Below, piece after piece: positions 21,980 through 33,081 of a stretch of DNA of 64,000 nt (the stretch's first letter is position 1; the number at the start of each line of letters is the position of its first letter). Source of the stretch: Bursaphelenchus xylophilus (lineage: Eukaryota; Nematoda; Chromadorea; Rhabditida; Aphelenchoididae); contig CAJFCV020000005.1 in assembly GCA_904066235.2 (NCBI GenBank), positions 3,095,501 through 3,159,500 on the forward strand, written 5' to 3'. Position numbers and translations under genes: made by a program. Below the pieces are notes generated by a model, which made no database searches, was not told the DNA's origin, and saw nothing but the letters and a program-made list of their open reading frames with translations.

Positions 21980-23283
21980 TTAGATTCCAATCGTATTGAT
22001 ATTCCCTCGTTTTGCTTTCTTATTGATATTTCTCAACTGTCTCCATCCTATGCAAGTCACCGCAATGAAGTAGCTATCCAAAGCGCAGCACAAAAAGATG
22101 ATGAAGCCGAGGAGGCCATACCAATGGCCATTCATATTGATATAGATCTGAGATCCCAGCCAAGTCACGGCCGAGCCGCCGAGGACCAAAAGAAGACTGA
22201 TGAACAGCATAAAACTGACTACTGATATCTGAAAAGGAGTTGTTGTAATTGACAGCAACTTTAAGGGTTTTTTTTAAATCGAAGTCGCTTCGTATTTTAA
22301 AACTGCTTACCTGGAAAAGCACGTGTGTAACGTAGAGCCAAGGCATTTTTCTCCAATATCCAATGAGCAATAAACAATAAGAGAATAATGTAAACAGAGG
22401 CAGCGTGAACATTGGACTACCATAATAAGCGTAATAAATAAAACCCAAAATGCTCAAAATGACGCCGGCCACAGCTATGTACAGGCAACCGATCTGAAAA
22501 GGAAATTTTCGATGACATATCGTATGAACTCCTAATTTCATTAAACCCAGGTGGAGTTCCTAGGATTCCCAGTCGAAGGAGCGCTGACTGCACTACCTGG
22601 CCCTGGTTTGGTCAGCAAACCTTGCCCACAGGGACCACCTGGCCCACCAGAAAGCCCAGGAGACCCAGGAGAGGCTGGTACCCCAGGACGACCAGGATCC
22701 GACGCTTCCCCAGGATCTCCCGGACCCCGAGGACGTCCCGGCCCACCCGGAGAGTCTGAACGAATTGGACCACCGGGAGAGCCCGGAATCCCAGCCCAAG
22801 GCAAGCCACTCACCCCCGGAGCCCCAGGAAAACGGACAGCGTGGACTCGCTGAACCCGGAGGAGCTAGAACCGGTGTAAAAAATCTATGTGCCACAGATT
22901 CTGTGTCATCAATGGTGGGCTCTTTTTTGAGGGGGAGAACCCGACCAGAATCAATCCTTTTTACGCCCTAAATGGAATAAAGTGACCTTTCCTCTGGCCA
23001 CATCCCTATTTTATAGAGCAAAATTTTCACTTACCCTCAACGGAGAGAACCCACAACAACAGGTTTTCTCATCTTCTCTGTCGATGACTAGAAACGTTGC
23101 CGTCCTCTCTTGTTCTCGCGGATTCTCCGCAATTTCTGTGTATTCCGGAGGCGCCGAGGGATTGTGTGGCGGAGGTGGAGGTGGTACTGGTGGAGCATGC
23201 GACGGTTTGAAGCGGCCGAAACCCGGAAAACGGATCTGTCGTTCTTCAAAAGTGATGGACGTAGGGACTTTGATCGTCGGCAT
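21980..23283 (-). CDS. Small multi-pass membrane protein with proline-rich cytosolic N-terminus
   Basis: Three exons in transcript order, 23283-23035, 22493-22311 and 22228-21980, joining to 226 residues. The N-terminal 80 residues are soluble and include a run of nine Pro in SHAPPVPPPPPPHNPS, a PPEY tetrapeptide (possible WW-domain ligand) and then KTCCCGFSPLR directly before the first membrane span. Four hydrophobic segments follow: YIAVAGVILSILGFIYYA, LPLFTLFSYCLLLIGYW, FMLFISLLLVLGGSAV and YGLLGFIIFLCCALDSYFIA. The Cys-rich CCCG before TM1 and the four-span layout recall LAPTM4-like or nematode DUF-type tetraspans, but I cannot assign it firmly. Intron 1 (23034-22494) contains a collagen pseudogene on the opposite strand. 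Confidence 0.75.
22553..22942 (+). pseudogene. Dead cuticle-collagen fragment inside an intron
   Basis: Gly-X-Y coding sequence matching the central and C-terminal part of the 30.5 kb collagen. It reads [20 protein letters not shown], then [20 protein letters not shown], and continues to [13 protein letters not shown]. It lacks the start, the N-terminal non-collagenous domain and part of the triple helix. The C-terminal CPKYC region survives only as decayed, frame-shifted sequence up to GAACCCGACC at about 22942. It lies antisense to the host membrane-protein gene. Confidence 0.85.
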
Positions 23284-23788
23284 TTATCAACTGAAAAAAG
23301 GATAAAATTTTTTGAAAAACCAAGTGTTTCAGGTTCGATTTTTAAAAGGTAATCTAAAAGTTTTGTCCAAGACTAACTGTTACTTACATTTCGTATGAAA
23401 AATCTTGGCCAAAAATAGAGAGAAGTAGCATAAACTTCTCGTATCTCTCAGCACTCTGTCTGGCTGTCCACAAAGTACGTTCCACTACTTTTAAAGCGAA
23501 CACTGGCCAATGTGAGGCCCGGTTCTCTTCTCCCCTCTCTCCGTGCCATTCTATTTATTCGGCCGCTTTCTTTTTTATAGTGTTCTTTTTTTGCGAGGCC
23601 TTCGAATTTCGTAAAAAGAGTTCTTTTCTGGGCCGATGAGTCATTGCGGGCCACAAAAACAAACAAACAAGTGAAGGAGGAGGTGAAATTGAGACGGTGA
23701 GAAGTTAGGGAGGTTGGTAGGTCTTCATTTTTAATAATGCGTTCTGAACAGTAAAATTGCAAGGAACAAAAAATATTTTTTTAGCTAA

Positions 23789-24206
23789 CAGGGGAAGTAC
23801 CCCAAGTGCGACGGTCGGGTTTTGATGAAATCTGGCACAGATTTAGAACAATTTTTTCTAAGATATATGCGAAAATCCTAGCTCACGCTTTGCAGAAACA
23901 ACCGAGATTTTTAGGTCGAAAGTAGACGAAAATTTGAGACTTTTTGTCGAATTTCGGTACGAAAAGTTTCATGTCTATTTCTACCGTAAAGGTTAATGTT
24001 TATACAAAAAATGAATTTTATCCGCACAAAACTAGAAAAGTTATGGCCAAAAAGTGTCTTTCTGTCTTATCGCTCTCCGCGTTTAGCGTACTCTCTCGGC
24101 GGCGAAGATCGTTCAATATCTCGGATGAATTGATATTTATTCTATGCCCGAAGTGTGTGCAAAATGTAAAGAAAATCTGAGCGTCGCACTTGGGGTACTT
24201 CCTTTG
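23789..24206. mobile_element. Family C element, TAA-flanked
   Basis: Ends CAGGGGAAGTACCCCAAGTG and CACTTGGGGTACTTCCTTTG, flanked by TAA on both sides (23786-23788 and 24207-24209). This copy gives one of the clearest views of the family's termini and TNA-type target duplication. Confidence 0.85.
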
Positions 24207-24399
24207 TAAGTTTTTTGTTGGACTTAGGTCCTTCTTGGCCAAAAATTGGCTCTTGGGACCTCTGAAATTGTCCGTTGTAGGCTGGTTTCGTTGTACGGGA
24301 GTTCGTTTTATGCAAGTGCTACCGTGTTTTCCCAGAAGACTATTCAAATCTTCAAATCTTGATGATTGTGCGGCCTAATTGCCGGATATCCAATGTTTT

Positions 24400-24726
24400 T
24401 CAAAATTGGTTCGTAACCCCTTTCAAAATCTCCTGTATAACCTTGCCGATGACGTAATTGCGAAAACGCCAACCTATCCACTTCCTCGAATTCATTGCAT
24501 ACCATTCAAAATACCGAGAGTTGATTTGATAAATGATCGCAAAGCCCTTTTTTCGCCCATTTGAGATGCACTCCAGTCTTCTCGAAGATCGAACTTTCTT
24601 CGATCGAAACCGGTTCTCAAACAGCGAAGATAAAAAATATCCGATAAAAACATTTTTATCTTTAATCTCCGCTTCAATGATTTCCATTACAACGGTGTTT
24701 GTACAGATATGAAGTTGAAAATGCAA
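24400..24726 (-). CDS. Unrecognised open frame downstream of collagen
   Basis: An open frame of up to 108 codons on the minus strand (segments such as VVMEIIEAEIKDKNVFIGYF and FAIIYQINSRYFEWYAMNSR). I do not recognise it and could not attach flanking exons. It could be an exon of an unresolved gene or chance; the neighbouring 24210-24893 sequence is otherwise empty. Confidence 0.2.
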   Translation of the reverse strand: MHFQLHICTNTVVMEIIEAEIKDKNVFIGYFLSSLFENRFRSKKVRSSRRLECISNGRKKGFAIIYQINSRYFEWYAMNSRKWIGWRFRNYVIGKVIQEILKGVTNQF

Positions 24727-24893
24727 AGGGGGAAGAGCAGCTAAATACGAATACTATAAGATTGCAACGGCCTCACGGGAAGAGGCAGTCTTTGGACTTG
24801 CAAAGACCGCCGAAACACAGAAGAAAGAAAGATGTTACAGCGAGCGTTGAATCTTGTAACAAACCGGTTGGCAAACTGTCAAGAAGGCGATAA

Positions 24894-25787
24894 TTAACGT
24901 CGGGTTCCATCCTCGAAGAAGACTCCACCGTCGATGGCGCAGTATTTGGGGCAGATACCCTTTTCTCCAGCGGTTCCAGATCCTCCGGGTGGTCCGGCGG
25001 GTCCGGGCTGTCCGTCGGCTCCTGGCGCTCCATCTGGTCCTGGCTCTCCGGGTGGTCCGGCTGGGCCTGGTGGACCGTCGGCTCCTGGGGCTCCGGGTGG
25101 GCCAGGGGGTCCGGGTGGTCCTTGGTCTCCTGGTTCTCCGGGCTCTCCGGGGGTGAGTGGCTCGCCTTGGGCTGGGATTCCGGGCTCTCCTGGTGGTCCA
25201 ATGGGTCCAGACTCTCCGGGTGGGCCGGGAGGTCCTCGGGGTCCGGGAGATCCGGGGGAAGCGTCGGATCCTGGTCGTCCTGGGGTACCAGCCTCTCCTG
25301 GGTCTCCTGGGCTTCCTGGTGGTCCGGGTGGGCCAGGTGGTCCCTGTGGGCAAGGTTTGCATGGAGGTGGGGTGGTTGGCTCACATGGGGCAGTTGGGGG
25401 CTTTCCTGGGGCTCCTGGAGCTCCGGGGGCTCCTGGCTTTCCTGGGCGTCCGGGCTTTCCTGGTGCTCCCTGTGGACCGGGCTGGCCTGGCAAGCAGCAG
25501 CCCTCGCAGCTTGGGGCGGGGTTGACATCAGCTCCGTAGCCGGCCTGACGGGCGGTACGGTTGGCCGCTGGGGATGGGGTGTTCTTCATGTGGTTGACTT
25601 CCACGTAGATGTCCTTGGCGGAGCCCTTGCAGAAGGAGAGCTCGTGATGCATCTGTCTCTTGACCTGGCTGACGTAGTTGTACACCATGGGGAGGGAGAC
25701 AACCACCGACAGAACGGCGACAACACTGAACGTGACCGCCGAGTAGGCCACGAACTTGTAGGCCTTCATACGGCCATCGGACTCCAT
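24894..25787 (-). CDS. Cuticle collagen, copy 1 (297 aa)
   Basis: Intronless CDS of 297 residues. Cuticle collagens are secreted by hypodermis, trimerise, are proteolytically trimmed and cross-linked into the exoskeleton. There is an N-terminal hydrophobic anchor ([20 protein letters not shown], residues 10-29). A furin-type site NRTAR with RQAGYG follows (about residues 75-84). Cys clusters SCEGCC and PCEP...CKPC flank Gly-X-Y blocks, and the C-terminus is [12 protein letters not shown]. The layout matches the DPY-13/COL-12-like single-gene collagens; I cannot pick an ortholog. The encoded protein is identical to that of the 30.5 kb copy; differences I saw are synonymous (for example at 25200 and 25440-25470). 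Just before the ATG the minus strand reads TGTTTTAG|GTTAGCAGACC-like sequence, so a trans-splice or 5'UTR acceptor is likely. Confidence 0.95.
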   Translation of the reverse strand: MESDGRMKAYKFVAYSAVTFSVVAVLSVVVSLPMVYNYVSQVKRQMHHELSFCKGSAKDIYVEVNHMKNTPSPAANRTARQAGYGADVNPAPSCEGCCLPGQPGPQGAPGKPGRPGKPGAPGAPGAPGKPPTAPCEPTTPPPCKPCPQGPPGPPGPPGSPGDPGEAGTPGRPGSDASPGSPGPRGPPGPPGESGPIGPPGEPGIPAQGEPLTPGEPGEPGDQGPPGPPGPPGAPGADGPPGPAGPPGEPGPDGAPGADGQPGPAGPPGGSGTAGEKGICPKYCAIDGGVFFEDGTRR

Positions 25788-26094
25788 TTTTAATGGTCTG
25801 CTAACCTAAAACAACTTGGGTTAAGAGGGTGCAAGGTTGTGATAGCGCGGAACAGATGTCGAAAAAAGTCTTAGAAATACTTTTGAAGGAATGAAAAGTT
25901 AAGAAAGGTAGCTAAATCTCCCAAGAGAGAGATTTGTGAGTTTCGCAGAGCGCCTCACGGTTATCTGCTTGATCTGTTGCGCAACCAGCCCCCCTCCAAT
26001 TCTAATCCAACTGGTCTCGGAAATTAACTTCGGTAGGGTCCACATGAATAATAACGAAGCGATAACTAGATTTGTGTGAAATCCCCGGATGATA

Positions 26095-26107
26095 GCCCTT
26101 TTATTCT
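26095..26107 (-). promoter_or_regulatory. Possible TATA-like element of collagen copy 1
   Basis: The minus strand reads GAGAATAAAAGGGCT about 310 bases before the ATG. This resembles the TATAAAAG of the other collagen copy but is weaker. Position and function are inferred. Confidence 0.3.
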
Positions 26108-26299
26108 CAGCACTTCCTTACGCCGCCGGCGGGTTTCCTTTCGCGAACGATTCGAATTTGGGGGCGGAAAACCACACCCCTCCTCATGTACGAGTTTCAA
26201 CGAATTATTTGAGGCGCTGCGGTGCAGCTGCAAAATGCGGTTCAACCCGATTGAGGATGTATTACATGCGGTGACAACAACAAAATTCTTGAAAAGAGC

Positions 26300-28400
26300 A
26301 AAAACCAGAAAAAAAATTTAAATTTGGAAAAAGTTTCGGTTATAGGGTACCCTTAGGGTACAATTCTATGATATTTACCTCCTAAATTTTGGAGCAAATT
26401 TACAGTAACTTCTTATAAGATCTATGTTAAAATTTTAGCTTACAATTTCCAAAAAAGCCGAGATTTTTAGGCCGGAAGTTCTGGAAAAATTTGAAATTTT
26501 TTCGATTTTTTTGATCTGAAAATTTCAGCACCTATTAGGTGTGACATGCAAAATATCTCCACAAAAAAAAAATGTTTTTTAATCGCAGAAGCAAAACAGT
26601 AATCGGCGAAAAACATTTTTTTTTGTCTGGCCGACTCTCTTTTTTTTGTGTTCTATCTCGCAAAAAACATTGTTGATGATCTTGGCTCTCACTAAAAAAT
26701 TCATATCTCATCTTTTGGTACCCCAAAAAAATAAATAATTTTTTTTGTTGTAAAAAATTGCATTTTTGCATCAATCATTCCAAGCTGAAATTTTAATGCG
26801 CATTAAAATTATTTTTTGACAATGATGACCGCGCCTTGTTATACCGTTCCAATTAATTTGATAAAATCGCAGGTTTCAAGTCTTTCGTTTTTTTGGAAAT
26901 CAAGTTTAAGCCCATCGAAATCTCTCGCAGACAGGTTCTTTTTGTTCTGTTTGACTTTTCTCTCGCTCAGGTGTGACATATTTTAGAACAACGTGTAGGG
27001 AAGGTGCTAAAGTGAAACCTCATAAATTTATTGCGACAACATTTCGGGTTTCGATGGCCATAAATTTGATGAAATTTGAAATGGATTAGAATTGAAATTT
27101 ACTATGAAATAGGCGAGATTTTTAGCTGGCGCTTTGTAGAATTAACCGAAATTTTATGGTCGAACGTTGGCCAAAAAATTTTGTTTTTTTGCCATTTTCA
27201 AAGTAAAGATTTTGTGTGTTGAATGATGTCGCGAGTGTCGTTATCAAAAGTGTTATTTTTTCACGGGAAATTTGAAACGACATGGTTAATTAAGAGATGT
27301 TGATATCTTTGTCCGGTCTCCACATTTCAAGTACTCTCTCGGCGGAAAAGATAGTTGGATATCTGTGTCAAAAACTTTAGAAATCGATGTCTGCCAACAT
27401 GTATAATATTTAGGCAAAATTTTTTCAAATTCAGTTGACCTTATAAGTAAGAGCCAAATTGATAGTGGAATTTATTTTTATTTTGATTTTTGGGTATTTT
27501 AGGCTTCAGTATAGAAAATACAGTCCATTGCTAGCCCTTTCGCAAAGCTGCTGGAGTGATTTTTGACGTTTGCACTGTGCAGAAAAAGTCAGAGTGACAG
27601 CCCAAAAGAACCTACTGCACAGTGCAAAAATCAAAAAATTGCACAGTGCAGGGTGGAACTTTACTTTCGCAAAGTGCCGAAATCACTCTAGCAACTTTGC
27701 GAACGGACCAGTATTGCTCTTACAGTATGCTAATTTGACTACAATCTCCAAATCGAATGATTTCAATGGTTTTCAGGCAAATTTTCAACGTCGAAATCAG
27801 CCCTCAACCTGCAAGTCTCATCAATAAATTTGTTTCCTTGCAAGATACAATGCCTTGAGCAGACAATCAATTTATCTTTGTTAATGTTTATTTCCTTTGT
27901 TGCCCAACCCGCTCGATTGACTTCAGGTCGCGGCGATCCGGTTCCCAATACAGGGAACGAAACGGCGATGAACCTGAAACATTACAAGTGATCCCCCTTT
28001 CACTTTTTCTTCGCCGGCAAAGGCGAGAGAATTGATATTGTCGGGCGGATCTTGCGCCGAGACCTTTGAAACCAAATTATCAAGGCGCAGAAATCCGATT
28101 CCGGGGGGAGGAGGTCTTCAAGATAAGAGACGATTTTGTCAAGTGGAGACGGAAAAGTGTAGTAAAGAAAAATATTGATATTACATCTGTCTGGAGTTAA
28201 TTCGACGAGCGCATTGATCAGAATTTCAGTTGACATTGAAAAAGGGTGCGAAGAATGTGGAGTAATGTTTATGGGAATCCTCAAACGTCATAAATTGTTG
28301 TAAAAAAGAAATGATGACTTAACTATTATACTAATAAAGATAGTGAGGAAAAAATGAATATCTGAGGGCGCTTATCATCATGATGCGGACTTGAAGAAGA
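26300..28400. other. AT-rich intergenic region between the collagens
   Basis: No gene recognised. Pieces at 26440-26700 and 27100-27400 look like very old family C sequence (for example ACTCTCTCGGCGG and GCTTTGTAGA-type blocks). A minus-strand open frame at 28000-28284 (STEILINALVELTPDRCNIN...) has a protein-like composition, but no start, partner exons or family could be assigned. It is mentioned only as a possible gene relic. Confidence 0.35.
27568..27652. repeat. Second GCACNGTGC cluster
   Basis: Three copies of the palindromic motif within 85 bases (TGCACTGTGCAG, CTGCACAGTGCAA and TTGCACAGTGCAG). They have the same core as the 18.6-18.9 kb cluster and the same outer T/C context. There is no associated gene. 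Confidence 0.55.
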
Positions 28401-28429
28401 TTTCCAAGTTTTTTGGCATAATATGTGGT

Positions 28430-28740
28430 GCAAATACACTTTTCTCTAGAGATTCCGGCTTCTATCGGTGCTCCAAGATTGTCCGTAGGCTCCTGGGACA
28501 CCATTGGGTCCTGGCGTTTCGGGAAGTTAGGCTGGGGACGGTTATCAGAGCCGTAGACTGCCTGCTGGTTCTCCAAAGATCAGTAGCTTGCCCTAGGAAG
28601 CCTTGGGCTGAGATCCCCGGCTCTTATACGCCTAGACTTTCCGACTAGGCCAAACGAAGGGGCTGGTAGCCTAAGCCGATGCCGAATCCCGATCTCTTGA
28701 AGTGCCAGCCTCTCCTAGACCTATTAAACTTCCAGGCCTG
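28430..28740 (-). pseudogene. Heavily decayed collagen fragment
   Basis: The plus strand still reads like antisense collagen (GGCTCCTGGGACACCATTGG, then GGTCCTGGCGTTTCGGGAAG, GCCTTGGGCTGAGATCCCCG and CCAGCCTCTCCTAG). These match the order of blocks in antisense copy 1 around 25010-25290, but stops and indels break every frame. It lies between the two intact collagens. Confidence 0.65.
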
Positions 28741-29759
28741 CTTTGATTTCCATTCCGATCGCATACTTTTGCTTTTTCAATTTTTTTTTGACAAAAAACG
28801 GATATTTCGGGAACAATAAGCCTTCAAATTTCCCTCTACCTCTTCCACAGTATCCTGAAATATCTGCCTCAAAAATTCCAGTATTCGAACCTCTTGTTTA
28901 CCACAATATTAATTCATCAATTAAATACCAGGAACAAACGACGTCATCAGAAGCAAAAAAAAGTCTTTATCTTTGCTGATATCCCTCAACATCAGACTTC
29001 CTTCGTCCGAATTAAACCTTCCTCATTTTTTTGACTTTTTGACGCCTTACTTGTCTGACGAAAAACTTCCTGAATTTGAGTTGGGAACGAATCAGAGTTT
29101 GGAAAAAGATTGCAACGGCAGAAAAATAATTTTCATGAATGTCTCATAGGTCTACGACAAACTTTTTCTTCGTGCCTCACTAGTCAGGCAGAAAATAAAA
29201 AAAAGATCAAAAAATGCTAATTTTGTGGGCAAAGGTAAAGGTTGGACGGAAAAATCCAAAAAAATTGCCGTTATTAAATATTAATTTGCTCAAAAAAGTG
29301 GCCAATTTTTCATAGATGCCCTTAGGGTGTCTGGTTTTGATTTTCAAAAATTTATTCATCACTAAGCAGCATAACAATAAAATTTTTTAAAAATACAAAA
29401 ATTGTGGCCCAGAACGAAAGCATTTCAAAAAATCAGTCATTATGACGTACTTAATTGACGGAATCCGTCGCTAATCCGTTGCAGATGTCTTGATGACGTT
29501 TGTTCTCCATTTATCATCTCCTGAATGGCCGAAACAGTCTCCAACAATGATGTTTTTTATCAAAACAAGCTTTTTTTCGCAATTTTTGTCATCCAAATTC
29601 CATTGTAGGAATCCCCGTTGTTCCCCTTGTTTTGTGCGGCTAATTTGTTGATTACGAAGGTGTGACATGATCGTCGAAACCCCCCGCATCAACATTTGTT
29701 TATCACCGTCGAACTGTAAAAAAATACAAGCGGCGGTTGCGCAACGGACAGTCAATCAA

Positions 29760-30290
29760 GGCGGATGCGTAAAGGGGGATATTAATCGCCGCCGCCGCCG
29801 GCGTCCGAATCAACTTATTGGGAGACGTGCAATCGACGGGTTTCTGTTAAGGATATCTCGCTTCCATCACATATCCGAAACCGCTTCTTCTTGCCCCCCA
29901 CACAATTCCTCCTCAACCCCTCCGACGAATCAACTTAGCCGCGAAGAAATATCGTGAACAATGCAGATGGGTTCGCAGGAAAAGCCGAAAAACACTTGAT
30001 GTTTGTTGTGTCTGAGCGCCACTTTGCTACATATCCATGGCAAGGAGTTGTGAACTCGGCGCTATCATCGGCTGGCCGCCTCTCAAACGTCCGCCGCACC
30101 TCTTCTTCGCGGGACCGACAGGAGTGGCGGGCGTTGTATTTCGACGACTTCGACGTCTTCCTCAACGTTTGTCGCGCCGCCGCAGTCACTGCGCGCTATC
30201 GTTTATCACGTCGGACCCCGCGCACACGCCTCTAGCCCGAAGTTTCGTCTGAACGAAAACCGCTCCCCCTCGCCGCTCCATCCGCGCACC
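29760..30290. other. GC-rich upstream region of collagen copy 2
   Basis: A GC-rich stretch including GCCGCCGCCGCCGGCG at about 29790 and several overlapping open frames on both strands. None has a recognisable motif. I read it as promoter-proximal sequence of the collagen gene rather than coding. Confidence 0.4.
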
Positions 30291-30291
30291 C

Positions 30292-30299
30292 TATAAAAG
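30292..30299 (+). promoter_or_regulatory. TATA box of collagen copy 2
   Basis: TATAAAAG lies 201 bases upstream of the collagen ATG, within a GC-rich context (CCGCGCACCC before, GCCTGCGGCG after). The intervening leader ends in CTTTTTCCAG|GCTTGATAC, a 5'UTR intron or trans-splice acceptor 21 bases before the ATG. Confidence 0.7.
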
Positions 30300-30492
30300 C
30301 CTGCGGCGTACTGATCACAATCAGTCGTCGAGCGGATATTTTCAATTTTCTCCAGCGCGCGTTTATCTCCTTGCGACGTTTTTGCGCCTCGTCGTCAATG
30401 CCATTTGCGATTTCACTTTTTCGATAATTTGTGTTTCCTCCGCCACGAAAGCGTAACGGTCCCGCTTTTTCCAGGCTTGATACACCTCAAGA

Positions 30493-31386
30493 ATGGAGTC
30501 CGATGGCCGTATGAAGGCCTACAAGTTCGTGGCCTACTCGGCGGTCACGTTCAGTGTTGTCGCCGTTCTGTCCGTGGTTGTCTCCCTGCCCATGGTGTAC
30601 AACTACGTCAGCCAGGTCAAGAGACAGATGCATCACGAGCTCTCCTTCTGCAAGGGCTCCGCTAAGGACATCTACGTGGAAGTCAACCACATGAAGAACA
30701 CCCCATCCCCAGCGGCCAACCGTACCGCCCGTCAGGCCGGCTACGGAGCTGATGTCAACCCCGCCCCAAGCTGCGAGGGCTGCTGCTTGCCAGGCCAGCC
30801 CGGTCCACAGGGAGCGCCAGGAAAGCCTGGACGCCCAGGAAAGCCAGGAGCCCCCGGAGCTCCAGGAGCCCCAGGAAAGCCCCCAACTGCCCCATGTGAG
30901 CCAACCACCCCACCTCCATGCAAACCTTGCCCACAGGGACCACCTGGCCCACCCGGACCACCAGGAAGCCCAGGAGACCCAGGAGAGGCTGGTACCCCAG
31001 GACGACCAGGATCCGACGCTTCCCCCGGATCTCCCGGACCCCGAGGACCTCCCGGCCCACCCGGAGAGTCTGGACCAATTGGACCACCAGGAGAGCCCGG
31101 AATCCCAGCCCAAGGCGAGCCACTCACCCCCGGAGAGCCCGGAGAACCAGGAGACCAAGGACCACCCGGACCCCCTGGCCCACCCGGAGCCCCAGGAGCC
31201 GACGGTCCACCAGGCCCAGCCGGACCACCCGGAGAGCCAGGACCAGATGGAGCGCCAGGAGCCGACGGACAGCCCGGACCCGCCGGACCACCCGGAGGAT
31301 CTGGAACCGCTGGAGAAAAGGGTATCTGCCCCAAATACTGCGCCATCGACGGTGGAGTCTTCTTCGAGGATGGAACCCGACGATAA
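30493..31386 (+). CDS. Cuticle collagen, copy 2 (297 aa)
   Basis: Intronless, encoding exactly the same 297 residues as the minus-strand gene at 24.9-25.8 kb. The two genes are divergently oriented with about 4.7 kb between their start codons. Domains in order: hydrophobic anchor, NRTAR cleavage site, Cys-flanked Gly-X-Y blocks, short CPKYC C-terminus. Flanking DNA does not match copy 1: the leader here ends in ACACCTCAAGA before the ATG, the other in GACCATTAAAA. The sequence after the stop differs too (CGA TAA here, CGT TAA there). Identity is therefore limited to the coding sequence, which suggests gene conversion or a transcript-based copy plus constraint. It has a good TATA box and a possible AATAAA near 31889. 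Confidence 0.95.
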   Translation: MESDGRMKAYKFVAYSAVTFSVVAVLSVVVSLPMVYNYVSQVKRQMHHELSFCKGSAKDIYVEVNHMKNTPSPAANRTARQAGYGADVNPAPSCEGCCLPGQPGPQGAPGKPGRPGKPGAPGAPGAPGKPPTAPCEPTTPPPCKPCPQGPPGPPGPPGSPGDPGEAGTPGRPGSDASPGSPGPRGPPGPPGESGPIGPPGEPGIPAQGEPLTPGEPGEPGDQGPPGPPGPPGAPGADGPPGPAGPPGEPGPDGAPGADGQPGPAGPPGGSGTAGEKGICPKYCAIDGGVFFEDGTRR

Positions 31387-31969
31387 GCGTCTCCAGCATC
31401 TCATCCAGTTTCTCATTCTCTTCTTTAATTGGGCAGCCGGTTCCCGGTCTCAATGATGACTGGATTCTCCCTATTTTCTCTCTTCTTGCCTTAGCAACTC
31501 GCGTAGACCACCAGCGTAGCGTTAAATCTCCCCTTTAAACCACGGAATTTAGATTCTATTTTCGAAATCGTCGGGAATATTGTTTACATTTCGCAATGTT
31601 CGATCTGACTGCGTCTTCGTCTCTCTATACTATCATCTGTAGAAGCATATGTCTCTTTGTCTTTGCCGAGCGGAACCAGAGGATACTTGTATGTGTATAT
31701 TTGACCAAACTCTGTGTTTTGCTTTGTCTTCGGTTTGTATGTTTTGACTAATTGTGTATTTTGGAGAGTGTGGACGCATTTTTGACTCGGACATAAATTA
31801 TAATAAGAGACGGGCTTCAATTTGAAATTCAGCGGGGAGAATGGGGAACTGAGATCTCAAGGGTATGAGAAAAGGTGATTTAAAGTTTAATAAAGGTATG
31901 ATTTATGGATGAAAGATAAAATCCGGTTTACAGGGAGGTTTAGGAAAGACCTACTTGTAAGAAACAAAA

Positions 31970-32115
31970 TTTCTCCGGCCTCCAGGCCCTCCGGGAGAGA
32001 TAACAATCCCAGCTAAAACCGGGCTACTGTTTCTGGAAGGCCGAAACCAGGAGGGCAATGAAAAACCGATATGACTTAGGAGAAGTTCCCGGAGCTACCG
32101 GAAAGCCGGAACGCT
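31970..32115 (+). pseudogene. Decayed collagen fragment downstream of copy 2
   Basis: Short Gly-Pro-like remnants (CTCCGGCCTCCAGGCCCTCC, then GGGAGAGATAACAATCCCAG) resemble the PPGPPGE...GIPAQ part of the collagen on the same strand, with many substitutions. No frame stays open. Confidence is moderate because GC-rich collagen codons are easy to mimic. Confidence 0.45.
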
Positions 32116-33081
32116 AGCAAACCGAACGTACAGCGCTCTAGTTACCCTAAAAGCCGATAAAATTATCAGATATCAGAAAATGGACCTTCTTAAGAAAGTC
32201 CCTGGTCTATTTGAACTCATTGAACTTCAAGGCACTAGATCTTTTGGGATAACATTTGAATTTTTCTCTACTCTCTCGGGAAGACCACAAGCCCCTTGTC
32301 TGCTGCTAATACAGATGTAATCTCCGTTCACCAATGTTTCACCCATGGGAATCGACACGAATACACGAATCATACTTGTTATCCCGATGTGTGATCAAGG
32401 AAGTGTTGAGCGACCTAATAATCCGGACGGACGTCCGGTTCGTTTCCGCGCTAATAATTGATGGATACCTTTTATTACTTGCAGCTTAGAAAAAATAATG
32501 AGAAGTACTTGATTTTCGAGAAAAAAACAAGATAAATGGCTGTTTGAGTATGAAATATGTATGTAAAAACATTGACATTTGCTCTGTAGGTATTATACTA
32601 TGGAAGAAAATGATGACATGATTTTTCAAGAGGCTGTAAAAGCGAGAGCTAAAATTTTTAGAATTTGATATTTTTTCCTCGTGGAATTTATTTGGTAAGG
32701 TTTTGATTGTTATGACAAAACGGAAAAAAATCACCACAACAATTATCAAGTCACACGAATGCTCATTGTCCTACACTGACCATTTGAGCAATCAAAAGGA
32801 CCGTGGGATAAGGGAAGATGCAATTGGAGAACAAGCAATATTCTTACTGTCACCCTGTTGGCTAGCTAAACCTCTAATTCTCTGATTCAGATCCTCAAAC
32901 GCTCTATTCCTGTCCATTCTCAGCCCAAAATTTTGATATGGGTTATGGCTGAGGAAATCGCAGGCATTTCTAACTGAATATAAAAGGAAAGATGGTCTCC
33001 AGGAGTTTAAATAGAAAACGACTGGGTTCTCTAGCGAACACGGCGACGAAAAAAATAGTTTCTTATGCCCCGAGTGCCTTA
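32116..33081. other. Intergenic region, nothing recognised
   Basis: AT-rich sequence with scattered short frames on both strands (32486-32885) that lack motifs, codon bias and splice partners. Confidence 0.4.

Noticed and set aside
24934..25793. Long open frames antisense to the collagen genes (also 30487-31453), some encoding Gly/Pro-rich or Ser/Trp-rich proteins
   Set aside because: Gly-X-Y codons (GGN CCN) read as similar repeats on the other strand, so long antisense frames are expected. There are no independent starts, splice sites or motifs.
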